A stretch of 64,000 nucleotides of DNA from Undaria pinnatifida (taxonomy: Eukaryota; Sar; Phaeophyceae; Laminariales; Alariaceae): NCBI GenBank assembly GCA_012845835.1, contig JABAKD010000001.1:9878832-9942831 (forward strand). Direction: 5' to 3'. A program made the translations under genes and the position numbers. The stretch's first letter is position 1, and the number at the start of each line of letters is the position of its first letter. The notes beneath the pieces are model-generated. The model saw nothing but the letters and a program-made list of their open reading frames with translations, was not told the DNA's origin and made no database searches. Positions 34,685-44,798 of this stretch are shown in pieces.

Positions 34685-35190
34685 TGTGCAAAGTTGCAGC
34701 TGCTGCTCGGAGAAGGCTCCTCAGCTTTTTTTAGACGTAGTTTTGAGCGTTTGCCGTGCTCGCTTGCGATGAGGATAACCCCTTGGCCCCAAACTTCCTA
34801 ATCTTGCTCCCCGACCCCGACTGTGTCGAAGGAGGCCTCGGGCGTGCTTGCACCGTGCCCGGGCTGCAGGCTGGCAGGGTGTGCTGTACTCGTTTTTTTG
34901 CAAAAAAATATTTCAAATACGTCACCTGTGAGTACGACCAATTGAGCGGTCAATACTGAGTTCCAACAGTTGAGCGGTCTAGATCCAACGTTGCGAGCTG
35001 CGTGATTCATGACGAGTCTCGTGGCCAATAAATGCATAGGGGTACTCGAATACAGGGGAGAAGAGAGGAGAAAGGGCCAGGTACATATGGTTGGACTGCT
35101 AAACATGATACATCAGCCAGTAGAATACGTTCGCGGTACGAGGTGGTTTGGCGATTACTGCTGCTGCTGCTGTTGTAGTAGCGCTTGTTG
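34685..35190 (+). mobile_element. Mosaic repeat copy B, middle part
   Basis: Colinear with 4640-5115. AGACGTAGTTTTGAG, CTTGCTCCCCGACCCCGACT, GGTGTGCTGTACTCGTTTTT, CAACAGTTGAGCGGTCTAGA and GGCGATTACTGCTGCTG are shared. The match stops where the foldback element begins and resumes at about 35710. Confidence 0.75.
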
Positions 35191-35713
35191 GTAATATGTT
35201 TGGGAGTCCGCCAACTGACTCTCACCGACTTCGTAGCAGGGATCTCCGGGTCTTTCTGCCCTTGTCTCGCACTACCATAGTGCTCAGGAGCAAACTATTA
35301 TAACCATTCACGTCTCCAGCGCGCACGCTCGCATATAAGTAATTTCCTTTTTGGTTTTCCCGGAGAAAAACCGAAATATGAAGTCGGTGGAACTCGAACC
35401 ACGTAGTCACGTGACTACGTGGGCCAGTGGGTAGTGCTATATAACCAACAAAATATATCTCGTGGGTTCGAACCCCACCGACTTCATATTTCCGCTCTTT
35501 TCCGGGAAAAGCAAAAATGAAATAACGTATCTGCGAGCATGCGCGCTGGAGACGTGAATGGTTATGATAGTTTGCTCCTGAGCACTACGGTAGTGCGTGG
35601 GGAGGGGAGAGAGCCCCGGAGAACCCTGTTACGAAGTCGGCGAGAGCCAATTGGCGGACTCGCAAACATATTTTTCGTTGGCTATGTAGAACTACCCACT
35701 GGCCCACATGGTC
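35187..35713. mobile_element. Foldback element with tRNA-like termini, inserted in copy B
   Basis: The left arm (about 35187-35405) and right arm (about 35475-35690) are inverted copies: ACCGACTTC(A/G)TA, TTTGCTCCTGAGCA, CATTCACGTCTCCAGCGCGC and TTTCCGG all recur in reverse complement. The centre holds a tRNA-like module (35424-35491), and a second, inverted tRNA-like end closes the element at 35676-35713. Copy A at 5.1 kb lacks the whole segment, so its absence there marks it as an insertion. No transposase frame is present. Confidence 0.75.
35424..35491 (+). other. tRNA-like module (A-box and B-box), not a functional tRNA
   Basis: From TGGGCCAGTGGGTAGTGC to CGTGGGTTCGAACCCCAC the length fits tRNA positions 8-65. 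The T-arm is perfect (GTGGG, loop TTCGAAC, CCCAC) and is followed by a seven-base CGACTTC plus A, as an acceptor 3' strand would be. The matching 5' acceptor strand is missing, the D-stem has two mismatches, and the anticodon loop lacks the T at position 33. It is therefore a relic or a SINE-type promoter head. Confidence 0.65.
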
Positions 35714-36018
35714 AAAACAGCGCTGCCATACTATCCGCCGGTACTCGTGCGATCCCGGCACATGATACGATCATCACGGATTTCTCGTCCTCCCGACCGT
35801 TCCTTTGGTTTCTCCCCTCAATATACACAAGCCTCCTCCACACTTGCTCCACCTCATACATACAATACTGTAAACTAATTATCACACCATAGCCCTTGGC
35901 AGTAATTTGTCGCTTCTACGGTCCCTCTCAGCTTCGTTTACTACCTGTCTTACGGGCACGCGCTGAGCCGCAGGCGGGCGTAAGCTCGCCGCGGCGAAGC
36001 CCCCCTGGTATTTTATAA
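35710..36018 (+). mobile_element. Mosaic repeat copy B, distal part with Helitron-like 3' end
   Basis: Colinear with 5105-5411: CCGCCGGTACTCGT, GATACGATCATCA, CTCGTCCTCCCGACCGT, CTTGGCAGTAATTTGTCGCT and CCGCGGCGA. It ends with the hairpin GGCGGG/CTCGCC, a short spacer and CTGG before T, parallel to copy A. Confidence 0.7.
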
Positions 36019-36034
36019 ACTTGTTCTAACGACG

Positions 36035-36095
36035 TCAGCTGTGAGTTCAACGAATTTAGGGTCGATACTCATCTTTGCAAGCTGCGTACTATATC
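36035..36095 (+). repeat. Short dispersed block P
   Basis: GTCAGCTGTGAGTTCAACGA ... GTCGATACTCATCTTTGC ... AAGCTGCGT. One of about ten copies of this block in the window. Confidence 0.6.
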
Positions 36096-36439
36096 GATCG
36101 CCTGTTTTTAGTAAGTTTCATGAGTGAAAACTTAAAATGAGATGACATTGTATTACATTACCTATCATGAATGACCAAGTGTTAGATTGGTAACACACCC
36201 GCCGGAGGATAAAAAAAAACAAAAAACCAATCGTCTGTATGTCGAGCAACAACAACAATAACAACAACGAAGATTGCATCGTAACGTAGCATTGGTAAAC
36301 CCACTTGAAAATAATGCACGACCAACCTCTCATTCATTGATATATTATTTAAACAAGATTCGGGTACCGGTCCGCTTTAATTGGTTAATTGGCAAAGTTT
36401 GGGCAAGGATCCGGGGAGTGTTGGCGCTGTCCAGCGCTT

Positions 36440-37165
36440 TCATGCAAGCCATCGTGGAGCCTAAACGGGCTACTACTCCAGGAAATATTGGCTTAACCTC
36501 CTTGGAGCCTTCAAACCCTTCTCTGCACAAATTCCAAGAAGTTTCCCCCCTCAAAACGGGTTTCCAGTTGGTAAGCCCATAAACAGGCGGTCATGTCAGT
36601 GTGTTAACAGGTGGTGTAAATAGGACCTAGATATACCACCGCCACTCATTCGCCCCATATGCCTTATGCCTCTGACGGGGACGAAGCCAAAGCTACCGTG
36701 GAATCCATAGCATATCCAAAGCGGGCCAGTAGTCCAGGAGATTTTTTTCTTTTTTTATTTCGCACACTTCTACTTTCCAGCTTCTGGACAAGCCGTGGTC
36801 ACAGGTGTCGTCCCTTCTCCCCCCCGGTTCTTGCCTTCAATTTTAATCGCGCATAGGGTTCAGCAACCACTCCCACTGCTCGTCGATTTTTCATCGAGTG
36901 TTGCTAACTCACGCTCTCGCGCTTTCCGCAAGTCAATTTATGCACAAGAAAAAGTCCCCACGAATTTATACGAGTATGCACTCATACGCGATTGCCGCGA
37001 GCACAGGCGGTGTAAGTCAGTTCGTTGCGGGTGGTGTATATAGGCCCAAAATCACACCATCGCTGCTTTGCCGCACGCATTTCGTTGGGGGGAAACACTC
37101 GGGGGAGTGTGTTGCCATGGTGTAAGGGAGTCTTGGAAGCTATCGCAGAGCTGAAACGGGCCAGC
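36440..37165 (+). repeat. Three diverged repeats with a shared peptide-like word
   Basis: CATCGTGGAGCCTAAACGGG (36451), a version near 36699-36729 (CCAAAGCGGGCCAG) and one near 37132-37163 (GAGCTGAAACGGGCCAG) share spacing and text. In their plus frames they read AIVEPKRATTPG, ESIAYPKRASSPG and EAIAELKRASVSAG. The first overlaps repeat K copy 2 (36490-36580). This may be the remains of a duplicated coding piece, but frames do not join. Confidence 0.4.
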
Positions 37166-38390
37166 GTTTCAGCGGGCATGTGTTTGTCTGCGCTCGGGCA
37201 GGCAGGGTAGAGACATACAGATATTTGTGTATCTACGTACGGGTGTAGCATACCTGGAAAAAAACAGAAAACAAATCACGAGGTCTAAACTTGGATGCGG
37301 TCCGAACAACAACCACGAGATGCGGTACGAACAACAACCACGCCGGCGTCTCGATCGCTCAAGAACTTGGTGGCGGCCTCTGTGTACCACACAACAAAAG
37401 CCAGATGCAACCGTCTATTTTCTTGTTTTTGGAGGCTGTTTGGCCGATAGAGTTGCCTTTTCGCAAACTTGCGGCGACATTGGCTTCGTACGGGGGTGGA
37501 ACATACCAACAACCGTTAAAACATAAACGCTCGAGTATGCCACCTTTCTCTCTTTGCATTTGGCGTCTTGTATATGGATAGCATTGGTCTATCAACGTTA
37601 TACGACGTAGCCCAACCGTGTAGCGGTACTCGTATGCCGCAAGTATACACTTTAACGTATCGATGCGTATATTTAACGGGCGTAAACGTGCGACAGCAGC
37701 AGCAGTACACGGCATCAACTATTAATAGCACATATGTCAACCACATGTGAGATATCAGACTAATAATATTACAGCAGTACGTCTTCATCGTACTGCAACC
37801 CTTGACGAAACACTTACCAGGTACAAAACACATATCTGGTACTTTTTTGGTGTCTACGTGATCGTGCAAGTGTATAGACAGATATCAAAACGTGATGAGA
37901 CAAACAAACAACGTATGGATTTTGTTAAGCCTTTCCGGAGCATGGGTCCACCGGCGAATGCCGACAGCCATGCGGAGCCGCTGTAACTGCAACACCGGCG
38001 AATGCCGGCAACTATGCGGAGCCCTTGTAACAGCAATGATGTATTAACGACCTAGAGCCAAAATAAAAAAATAACAGGAAAGCTGTATGCTACTATTGCC
38101 GCCGACGAGCAGTCAGTGTGAACACGCAGCAGTACGAGCAGGATAAGCACCCGTGACGCACGACTGCTTGCCTCGTACTTCGGACACCAGACTTGCCACC
38201 CCTCAATCGAGCAGCGACCGAGGCTGTGTACTCGTACATCTAAATCGTCTGCTGTGTGCCTGATACATACCAGCTGGTATCATACATACATGCTGGCAAT
38301 TTGTTTGCCATGCAGCTTGCAAAGTTGAGTTTCAATCATTCAATCGGTCGCACTTCACAGCTGTCGTTTTCAATACGGAGTATTATTTTA
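37166..38390. other. Unassigned stretch
   Basis: No gene was recognised. A near-perfect direct repeat, CACCGGCGAATGCCG(A/G)CA, occurs at about 37950 and 37991. ACTATTAATAGCAC at about 37716 matches 7929. A copy of block P (inverted) lies at 38318-38365. Confidence 0.45.
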
Positions 38391-39274
38391 CAGTAGCGGC
38401 TACGGTTTAAGAGAGGGTCGGTACAAGCCAATTTCTCTCTCTTAAATCCGGCTTTCTCTTATACCGTCTCGGCTACGGTATAAGAGAATATTCTCTTAAA
38501 ATGATATACGATTTAAGAGAATATTCTCTTATACCGTAGCCAAATCATAGGCGCGCCAGAGAGAGACGCTCTTGTCCGAACTATATGGCGTAGGAGGTCG
38601 TAGAGAGTGTATAATTCAATGTAGCGTAACGCAGCAAGCGTTACCACGTCGGGCTACCTCCAAACACCGCTCATTCTCTTGGTTGGCGAGCACGTGGACC
38701 CAAGCACGTGGTGCGCTTCTGGTGGATCTGCGCTTGGAAAATAAATCATCGTCGTGTCATGCGATGCACATTTTGCACGTGGACACGCAAAGTCGGTACA
38801 GTAGTAGTGTTTTTGTTGTTGTTTTATAGGTGTGTTTCATGCTCGCACCTTTTCTAGAAGGACAACACGAGGCTACGAATGCACCAGCACTCAAGAAAGA
38901 CGCACCCGTTTACACACTGCACCCCTTCCTCCCACCGTACAACACAACACCCTCAACCTCTCATCCCATCGATTTAACCCCCCGACAAAACACGAGTCAA
39001 CGAAAAAAAAAACTTCGCATTATCAAGACATCACTCGCCCTACAAATAACACAAACCCAAGAAACTAACGCTACCCTCGCGACCTGTCAGCCTGAACTCA
39101 ATCTGTGTGTGTGATGTGTGTGTCCACGTGGTTTCCAAATGGTTCGATTTAAGAGAAAATCTCGGAAGCAATAGGAATTCTCTCTTAAATCGATTTTGAT
39201 TGGTATAAGCGATTCCTCTCTCTTAAATCCGTACTTTCTCTTAAAAAAGTTCTCTTAAACCGTAGCCGCTACTG
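38391..39274. mobile_element. Non-autonomous Tc1/mariner-like element, 884 bp
   Basis: Perfect 24-bp terminal inverted repeats begin CAGTAGCGGCTACGGTTTAA and end with AGAGA or its complement. A TA sits directly outside each end (38389-38390 and 39275-39276), the target duplication of the IS630-Tc1-mariner superfamily, whose termini often start CAGT. Near each end are more inverted words based on TTAAGAGA and TATAAGAGAATATTC. The two internal frames (38572-38829, 38830-39114) show no DDE transposase, so it would need one supplied in trans. Confidence 0.85.
38470..38543. repeat. Subterminal palindrome
   Basis: GGCTACGGTATAAGAGAATA and its reverse complement (ending ACCGTAGCC) face each other across about 25 bases within the mariner-like element. 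The arms also resemble its own TIR, so this looks like a nested or duplicated terminus. Confidence 0.8.
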
Positions 39275-39328
39275 TAGCTGACTTTTTTCAATTTCTTTGC
39301 AGTTTGTGTCGTCACTTTTCGCTTTCGA

Positions 39329-39500
39329 GGGGCCGATAACCGCCAGATTTCAGGGAAGCGCACACAGGCGGACTCACAAAGAAACAACCAGTTGAAGGTG
39401 CCACAGGACCGCGGCTCCTCTCAGGCCCCAGGCTGTCTTGCCGGAACAGGTGCGCTCCAGCGACACGTACCAGGTACCAGTTTATGGCAAGGGTACAAGA
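39329..39500 (+). repeat. Dispersed repeat M, single copy
   Basis: GGACTCACAAAGAA, TGAAGGTGCCACAG, CGGCTCCTCTCAGGCC and CAGGCTGTCTTGC match the left arm of the inverted repeat at 6868-7080. Confidence 0.7.
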
Positions 39501-40922
39501 GCGAGAATAAAACTTCGGGGACAACACTTCAAGGGTCCCGCACAAGATATTCGTGGAAACCCTCCCTGTACTTACTTACACTTACACGATCTATGAACCT
39601 AAATCGTTGAAAATCGTTGAAGTGCGAAGGTCTCGTGTAATTTTTTTAAACCATATCACCACTTGCCCGCGAATCCCGTTATCCCGTCGCACACAATCAA
39701 TTCGGCGAGATTTTTGGGCTGGCAAGGTTCAGGAGACGAAGGTCGCGGCTAGTACCTGAAGAGGGTCACCAGTGTCCTCTGGCATGTCGTCTGTGCAAAA
39801 TTGGTGGTAGCTGGTGTCCGGTGTGTCGAGAGCTGGTTTGGGCGGATTTTAGCCGCCGACGGGCGAGGTTAGGCCGATTCTTGACCCCGTGACACAGACG
39901 CCTTACCCGGTTGGGCGTCGTTATAGACAGCGGGTACAAGGCTCAAGAGTGCTTTATCCTCATCGCCGTGTTGTTTGAAGCAGATTGGTTTTCCTCAGGT
40001 GCTCCAATGATCATGTAAAGGTTGACGTTGGTTGGGCCCACAAGGTCTATTTTTGGGTCCAAAAATGGACAGGAAGGTTAGGGCTCGATCTCAAGGTGTC
40101 TGGGTACAAGTATCGACGCTGAAACGACACCACAAATGCGTGTCACCCCCGAGAGTAACCAAATTCGCTGCCCTGATGTATGGTCTTTGACCTGCGGTGG
40201 AACTGGTGGGCGATGCACCGTACCGCAGTGGAAGTCGGGGTTTCATTATTTGTACACTAGACTAGTCTTTAGACTACAAGTAGACTATAGTCTAGTCCAT
40301 GGGGTTGGTTTCTGGTGCGGTTGGGTAGGACCCAATCAGAGAGCCTCGTTCGCAACCCAGTCGTCAGCCTCGTGAGCCTCTTGTTCAGGCCATGGCGGTA
40401 TCGCGTGGCTCCTGCCACGGGCGAGCCCTACGGCGTCCACATACGGTCCACCCCGTCAGTCCTGAGGCATCCCACGTGCACCCATACGCTCGTGGGCCTC
40501 AAGCCTATGAATAACAACTTCCAGCACCAATCAGTTTTTTCTGTAAATCTCTTTCCAAGTGGGGCCGTTCGGTTTTGCTGCACAGAAAAACTGTTTTGGG
40601 ACTTTTTAGACTTATCTTCCTCTTACAAAATTTACGGTCAGGGTGGGAATACCAGGTAGGAATCTATCTAGATTTGATAACCAATCAACAAGCAGAATGA
40701 ATTTTGCTTATAATAATATTTTATAGTCATTCCATGTTCCAAGCGTTCCACTGCCTTTTGGGGGGAGTTAGGACACCCCCTCGGGAATCCGTTCAGTGTA
40801 GGAGCTCGTACGGAGAGATTTCGCGTACGATACGCAGTACGTACATATAAAACCGCTTGGAAATAGAATGAGGCATCTGCAAGCAAGATCCTTGTTTCGA
40901 AAGTTGAAACTGTTCAGAAAAA
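39501..40922. other. Unassigned stretch with TAGTCTA cluster
   Basis: No gene was recognised. At 40256-40300 several TAGTCTA/TAGACTA words are packed together. The frames of 79 and 114 codons at 40136-40659 have no recognisable domain. Confidence 0.4.
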
Positions 40923-41225
40923 AATGCTGCACAGAGCCCAGAATACAGAGCTTTAAAGCTGTTTTTAGCCCCTTTTTGGACTCCATAACTTCCTACCCCT
41001 CACAGGAATGAAATTTTGTTTGCAACAGGCTTTTCGGATACGACTCGAGAAGAGTTGTATGATCCGCCTGGCGAGCAGCAAACTTTTGGTGAAAACTGTT
41101 TTTTCATCGGCGATGTGCCCACCTGGGCTCCCGCGCGTGCACTGAAATATTTCAGCGTTTTTCGGGAGCTTTGGGTGTTGCTGGGCTCGCAAGGTCGAGA
41201 TAACGAAAACATCTTGTGAGTCCCT
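40923..41225 (+). repeat. Dispersed repeat E, copy 2
   Basis: Partner of 3671-3960. This copy is slightly longer and less damaged in the middle. Confidence 0.75.
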
Positions 41226-41575
41226 CCTGGCACTCGAGGAGAGGAATATTGTGCAGATGGTACGGCGGGAGAAGGTAGCGGTGTTGGCACTGATGAAGAC
41301 TCGCCAAAAATGCGTCAAAGGTGCGTCTCGTAACTAATCGTAGCTTCTCTGGTTTGCTTACCATTGCACGAAGTATAGGGTTGTCTGATTTGGGTTGCCG
41401 GTTTTGGTACCGGTCATCTTGTACCTTTTGATTCCAGTGCCTGTCGCCGGTGTGTATCATACTTGCATGTGTTCGTGCATGCAGTTTTTATGTCAGGTGG
41501 TACCTCTTCCAACGGTACGGGGGTATCGGTAAACGGATGCTCATGTAGGTTGGGTATGTTTACTAACATTGTCGC

Positions 41576-41917
41576 ATGTTGTATCTGGGTTGCCTGACGT
41601 CGTCGTTCCTGCAGCGTACGCTTTTTGTTCGCGTGGCGAAAGACATACCGGTAGGAGTTAGGCTAGGAATGGTCTTGTACACTGTTATCACGCGGGGGGT
41701 TTTGTTCTTGCTCCGTGTCGCCGTCGTACTCACGACCGGCAGGATTGATTGGGTCCGGAGCGACGTCATGCAGAGGATGATATCTACGTCAACCAACGGA
41801 TTACTTCTGAATTTGACGGAGTTGTCCAGATTCCTTGACGTGCAACAGGACACTCTGAGAGAGGTACTGCAGCCTAAGCTCAAATCAGCAACCGATGGTC
41901 GCGAGTTGTTCGCGTGA
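41576..41917 (+). CDS. Hypothetical ORF, 113 codons
   Basis: An ATG-started frame in a region without repeats. Residues about 28-53 are hydrophobic (VRLGMVLYTVITRGVLFLLR, then VAVVL), enough for one membrane helix. The C-terminal half looks like a charged helix (LLLNLTELSRFLDVQQDTLR). I do not recognise a family. An opposing frame of 106 codons overlaps it and is less protein-like. It may be an exon of a larger gene or chance. Confidence 0.25.
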   Translation: MLYLGCLTSSFLQRTLFVRVAKDIPVGVRLGMVLYTVITRGVLFLLRVAVVLTTGRIDWVRSDVMQRMISTSTNGLLLNLTELSRFLDVQQDTLREVLQPKLKSATDGRELFA

Positions 41918-42543
41918 GACCTTCGGCATCTTCTGGGAACAACACTCCTCCCTGCCCTGCTGGGGCCTACTCGGGCACGGCCAATTATCCGCGCTGGGAA
42001 TAGACTTGTGCACGAGTCTCCTCAGCGCCGGTCACCAGCCCTCGTTCTGGTGAACGTAGTGGATATACTGCACGCACATATATATCCGCACGGCGAGGAG
42101 GTCTCGTCTCACGACAAGTTTTGCACGCCAATTATGGCGGCGGACTGGTCGAAGATGCGCACACACATAACATTTTCTTCACTTGCGCACGACTAGGTTT
42201 TACGGCTAACTTCTTTTTCACGTCTGCCCTACCCACGGGTTGCTGTGTGCTTGACCAAGACCGGGCAGCAATTCCGGTCAACCTGGGCGCCAGAAAATGC
42301 GCCGCCCAGATTTCAGGCTAGCGACGTTTTAGACATCTCTATCTAGCGAAAGAGACATTAGATAGATCGCTACAGTGTCGAAATTGCGAGACAAGCTGCC
42401 CTCGAAATCTCCCGAGACATCCGTGGAATGATATGCGTGTGGAGCCGCCGGAAACGTGTATCCTTTCGCCGGAGGCCAGCGCGCTCGGGGTTGAGTTTGA
42501 GCCTGTACACACTGCGAGCCCATCCATACTTCGGTCCCATTGC
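41918..42543. other. Unassigned stretch
   Basis: Relatively GC-rich, with short frames on both strands and no repeat partner. It could contain intron or exon sequence of a host gene, but no model can be supported. Confidence 0.35.
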
Positions 42544-42544
42544 C

Positions 42545-42905
42545 AGCGAAGGGGTTAGTACCTGGCGGCAAACGGTGGTCGATGGACGACAGGGCTGTAA
42601 GGTTGGTCTTCGGGTCAGTTCACAGCTGGAGCAAGCGAGGAACGGTTAAACATAGAGATACGTACAAAGAAACGGCCCAAGCCCACGAAACCGGTAGTCC
42701 CGACAGCGTTGATCGTGCCATAGGCGATGTGGCGCGCCCCCGTTCTGCGCCGCAAAAAGGTGTAGTCGGAGGAGCAGCCGGAACCGGCGAAGCTCGCGGA
42801 GACAGAGAACGAGCAAGGGAGGGGTTCCAAGCCGCTCGCACAGCTGCTGCTGTTAGTCGTGCCGCGAAGAGAAAGGCTTCCGCAAGGAATGGCAAATCCG
42901 AGAGA
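42545..42905 (+). CDS. Candidate exon, basic/alanine-rich
   Basis: An open, GC-rich plus-strand frame lies between a possible acceptor (CCATTGCCAG at 42535-42544) and a good donor (GTGAGT at 42906-42911). The peptide includes VKHRDTYKETAQAHETGS and RAAKRKASARNGKSE, so it is basic and disordered. No domain, no ATG-defined start and no connection to a second exon are certain. It may belong with the zinc-binding-like frame at 43620-43880. Confidence 0.25.
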
Positions 42906-43034
42906 GTGAGTCATTGACATAAGAACAATTGGATATTTCATCAACTGTTTTGCGAGGTATCAATATGCCGTTGTTTTGCGAACGGTGCAGTGGACATCAG
43001 CGCTCGTCGGTGGAGAGGTGCGCCTTGCAACCCC

Positions 43035-43225
43035 CCCTGCCGCCGCCGCAATTTCGTTTAACAGTCTGGTGTATAGATATAGCTTTTTTTACCCACTCTA
43101 CAAATGTCACGACGCAATACCTCCTCCCAGCTCGCCAACCTCCCCCCCCCTCCCCCCCCAACCCACCACCCCCACGCCCCACCCCTGCCCCCCCTCCCCC
43201 TCCCCGCCCCACACTGTACCCCCAT
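43035..43225. repeat. C-rich low-complexity tract
   Basis: Long runs of C with A and T (43139-43215). Proline-rich and glycine-rich frames through it on either strand come from composition. Confidence 0.8.
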
Positions 43226-43619
43226 TCTATATGTATGGTTGCGGGCGAAACAGGAAGAGGTTGCCTCAACGATCTCCCTCCCGCATACGGTTCGAGCAGG
43301 AGACCGCGCAGTGATTGAAGGAGGTAGGACAAAGCATTCTTGGTCGGCACAGCGGGCATACACCGTTATGGAAGCTGACTTTTTGAACCTCGCATGTTAA
43401 GTACATCGCGCAGACACGGGTTGTAAAGGCCCGTTGACGACGGAGGGGGCGGCGCGTGAGAGTTGTGCTTCTCTCCAGTTTCTGTTGAGTACTGCGGGCG
43501 TAGTGCGATGTTGAATGAATCCCTGGTGGTGCCATTGTCGGCGAAGAAGACCTCCAAACACAGCCGTACTTGCCAAAAGCACGAGAAATGCGGCGTCTCG
43601 GTGAAAAGGATTCTGGCCG

Positions 43620-43880
43620 TTGGCCACACAAGTGCGCCTCCGGCACAGTGCGAAGAAGTGCAGAGAGTGTGGATCGCGGGAAGTGGACAAGTGCCACACC
43701 AGGAGACACCGCGGCCGACTACGGGACCTACGGCGACTAATTTCAGGATCAGAAGAATCAAAACGTCGGCCTCGGTGGCGGTCATATCTGGAAGCGGTGA
43801 AGCAAGAGGAAAGTGGCGGCGGTGGAGTCACTGCATACGCCATCTGTAGCGTCTACCAACACGTCGATCAGCGGCTGTGA
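43620..43880 (+). CDS. Candidate exon with Cys/His cluster
   Basis: One plus-strand frame ending in TGA at 43878-43880 reads KKCRECGSREVDKCHTRRHR, then GRLRDLRRL and ends CSVYQHVDQRL. The spacing C-x2-C-x7-C-H-x3-H could bind zinc but fits no family I can name. Just upstream (about 43555-43600), another frame has TCQKHEKCGVS, which would need a frameshift or splice to join. Long frames on the opposite strand also exist, so the coding strand is uncertain. Confidence 0.25.
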   Translation: MATQVRLRHSAKKCRECGSREVDKCHTRRHRGRLRDLRRLISGSEESKRRPRWRSYLEAVKQEESGGGGVTAYAICSVYQHVDQRL

Positions 43881-44691
43881 TGGGACGGCGGCGGGGCCAG
43901 CGGCGGCTCCCGCTACGCCTGCCCTTGACAGGTCTAGCGGCAGAAAGAGGCGGAAAATGTGGAGAGCCATTGAGGCAGAAGGATAGCCTGACGAGAGCGT
44001 TGCAGGTGATGCGAGTGCTGAGAGCGCGCCTTGAGTGGGCGGCTTGGGGTGGGCGGTAGGGGGGGAGGAGATTTGTGGTCGTGGCGCCCACAGTGGAGGC
44101 GGGGGTGGGTGGGTGGTCCTCGCCATATGGATGTGGGATGTGATTCCTTTCGCACCTTTTGTTGTGACGGGCATATTGGAACTTTCTTGTTTCACATAGG
44201 ATGAGGCATTGTGCACGGGGCTGGGACAATTTGCACGAAAATTATCGAGCTTGAAATACTAGCGTAATGCTTTCCGCCTAAGAGAGGAGGTGTAAACATG
44301 GTTATGATGGGTTCATCGACAAGCATTTCGTGTTGGGACATTGTACCCGAATCTGCGGCCGTGTGTGTGCTTTTTTAGGCTTCTCGTTACACTGTGTCAC
44401 GTTTTCGTTTCTTCCGTTCCGTGTTGCGGGAGCTTGAACGCAGATTAAATATCTAACTTCTCTAGAAAGTTTATTCGCGACGGGACGGGGATGGCGGGAA
44501 TGCTTTTTGCTACGGCGGACTGTGCTCCAGGATATGCTACCGCCGCGGGCAACACACGGCTTAGGATGGCAATGATATTGCACGATCTCTAGACGCCTTT
44601 TCACAGGCGGCAATGCAAGGAGAGGGGGGGTGGGGAACCCTCGCCGTTGGGTTGTAGTTTTCTGCGACCTGCATGCCGGGGGCAAACTTAC
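43881..44691. other. GC-rich stretch, coding status unclear
   Basis: Frames are open on both strands (for example minus 43782-44216, 144 codons, proline/alanine-rich). The minus frame at 44302-44596 could be a second exon after the donor at 44691, but it shows no domain. Confidence 0.3.
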
Positions 44692-44798
44692 CCCATTTGG
44701 AAGATTCTGCTAATTGTTTTGGATGTAGAAGTTGTTACGGAGACAGGAATGTTTCTTTCCCCCGGGAATTTCATAATCTTTACCGTAAATTCTTCCAT
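44692..44798 (-). CDS. Candidate first exon, ubiquitin-like start
   Basis: On the minus strand an ATG at 44798 (context GCAATGG) opens a 35-codon frame: MEEFTVKIMKFPGERN, then IPVSVTTSTSKTISRIFQM. It runs into a strong donor, G|GTAAGT (intron starts at 44691). Two strands and the start of a helix are suggested, an arrangement like the N-terminus of ubiquitin-like or Ras-binding folds. A possible acceptor (GAAAAG|G at 44597/44596) would keep the frame open to a stop at 44302, giving about 100 more residues with C and H pairs but no fold I recognise. The resemblance is only by pattern. Confidence 0.25.

Noticed and set aside
35424-35491. Functional tRNA gene
   Set aside because: The T-arm is perfect, but the 5' acceptor strand is missing, the D-stem is mispaired and the residue before the anticodon is not T.
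42929-43359. Pro-rich and Gly-rich ORFs
   Set aside because: They arise from a C-rich low-complexity tract on opposite strands.
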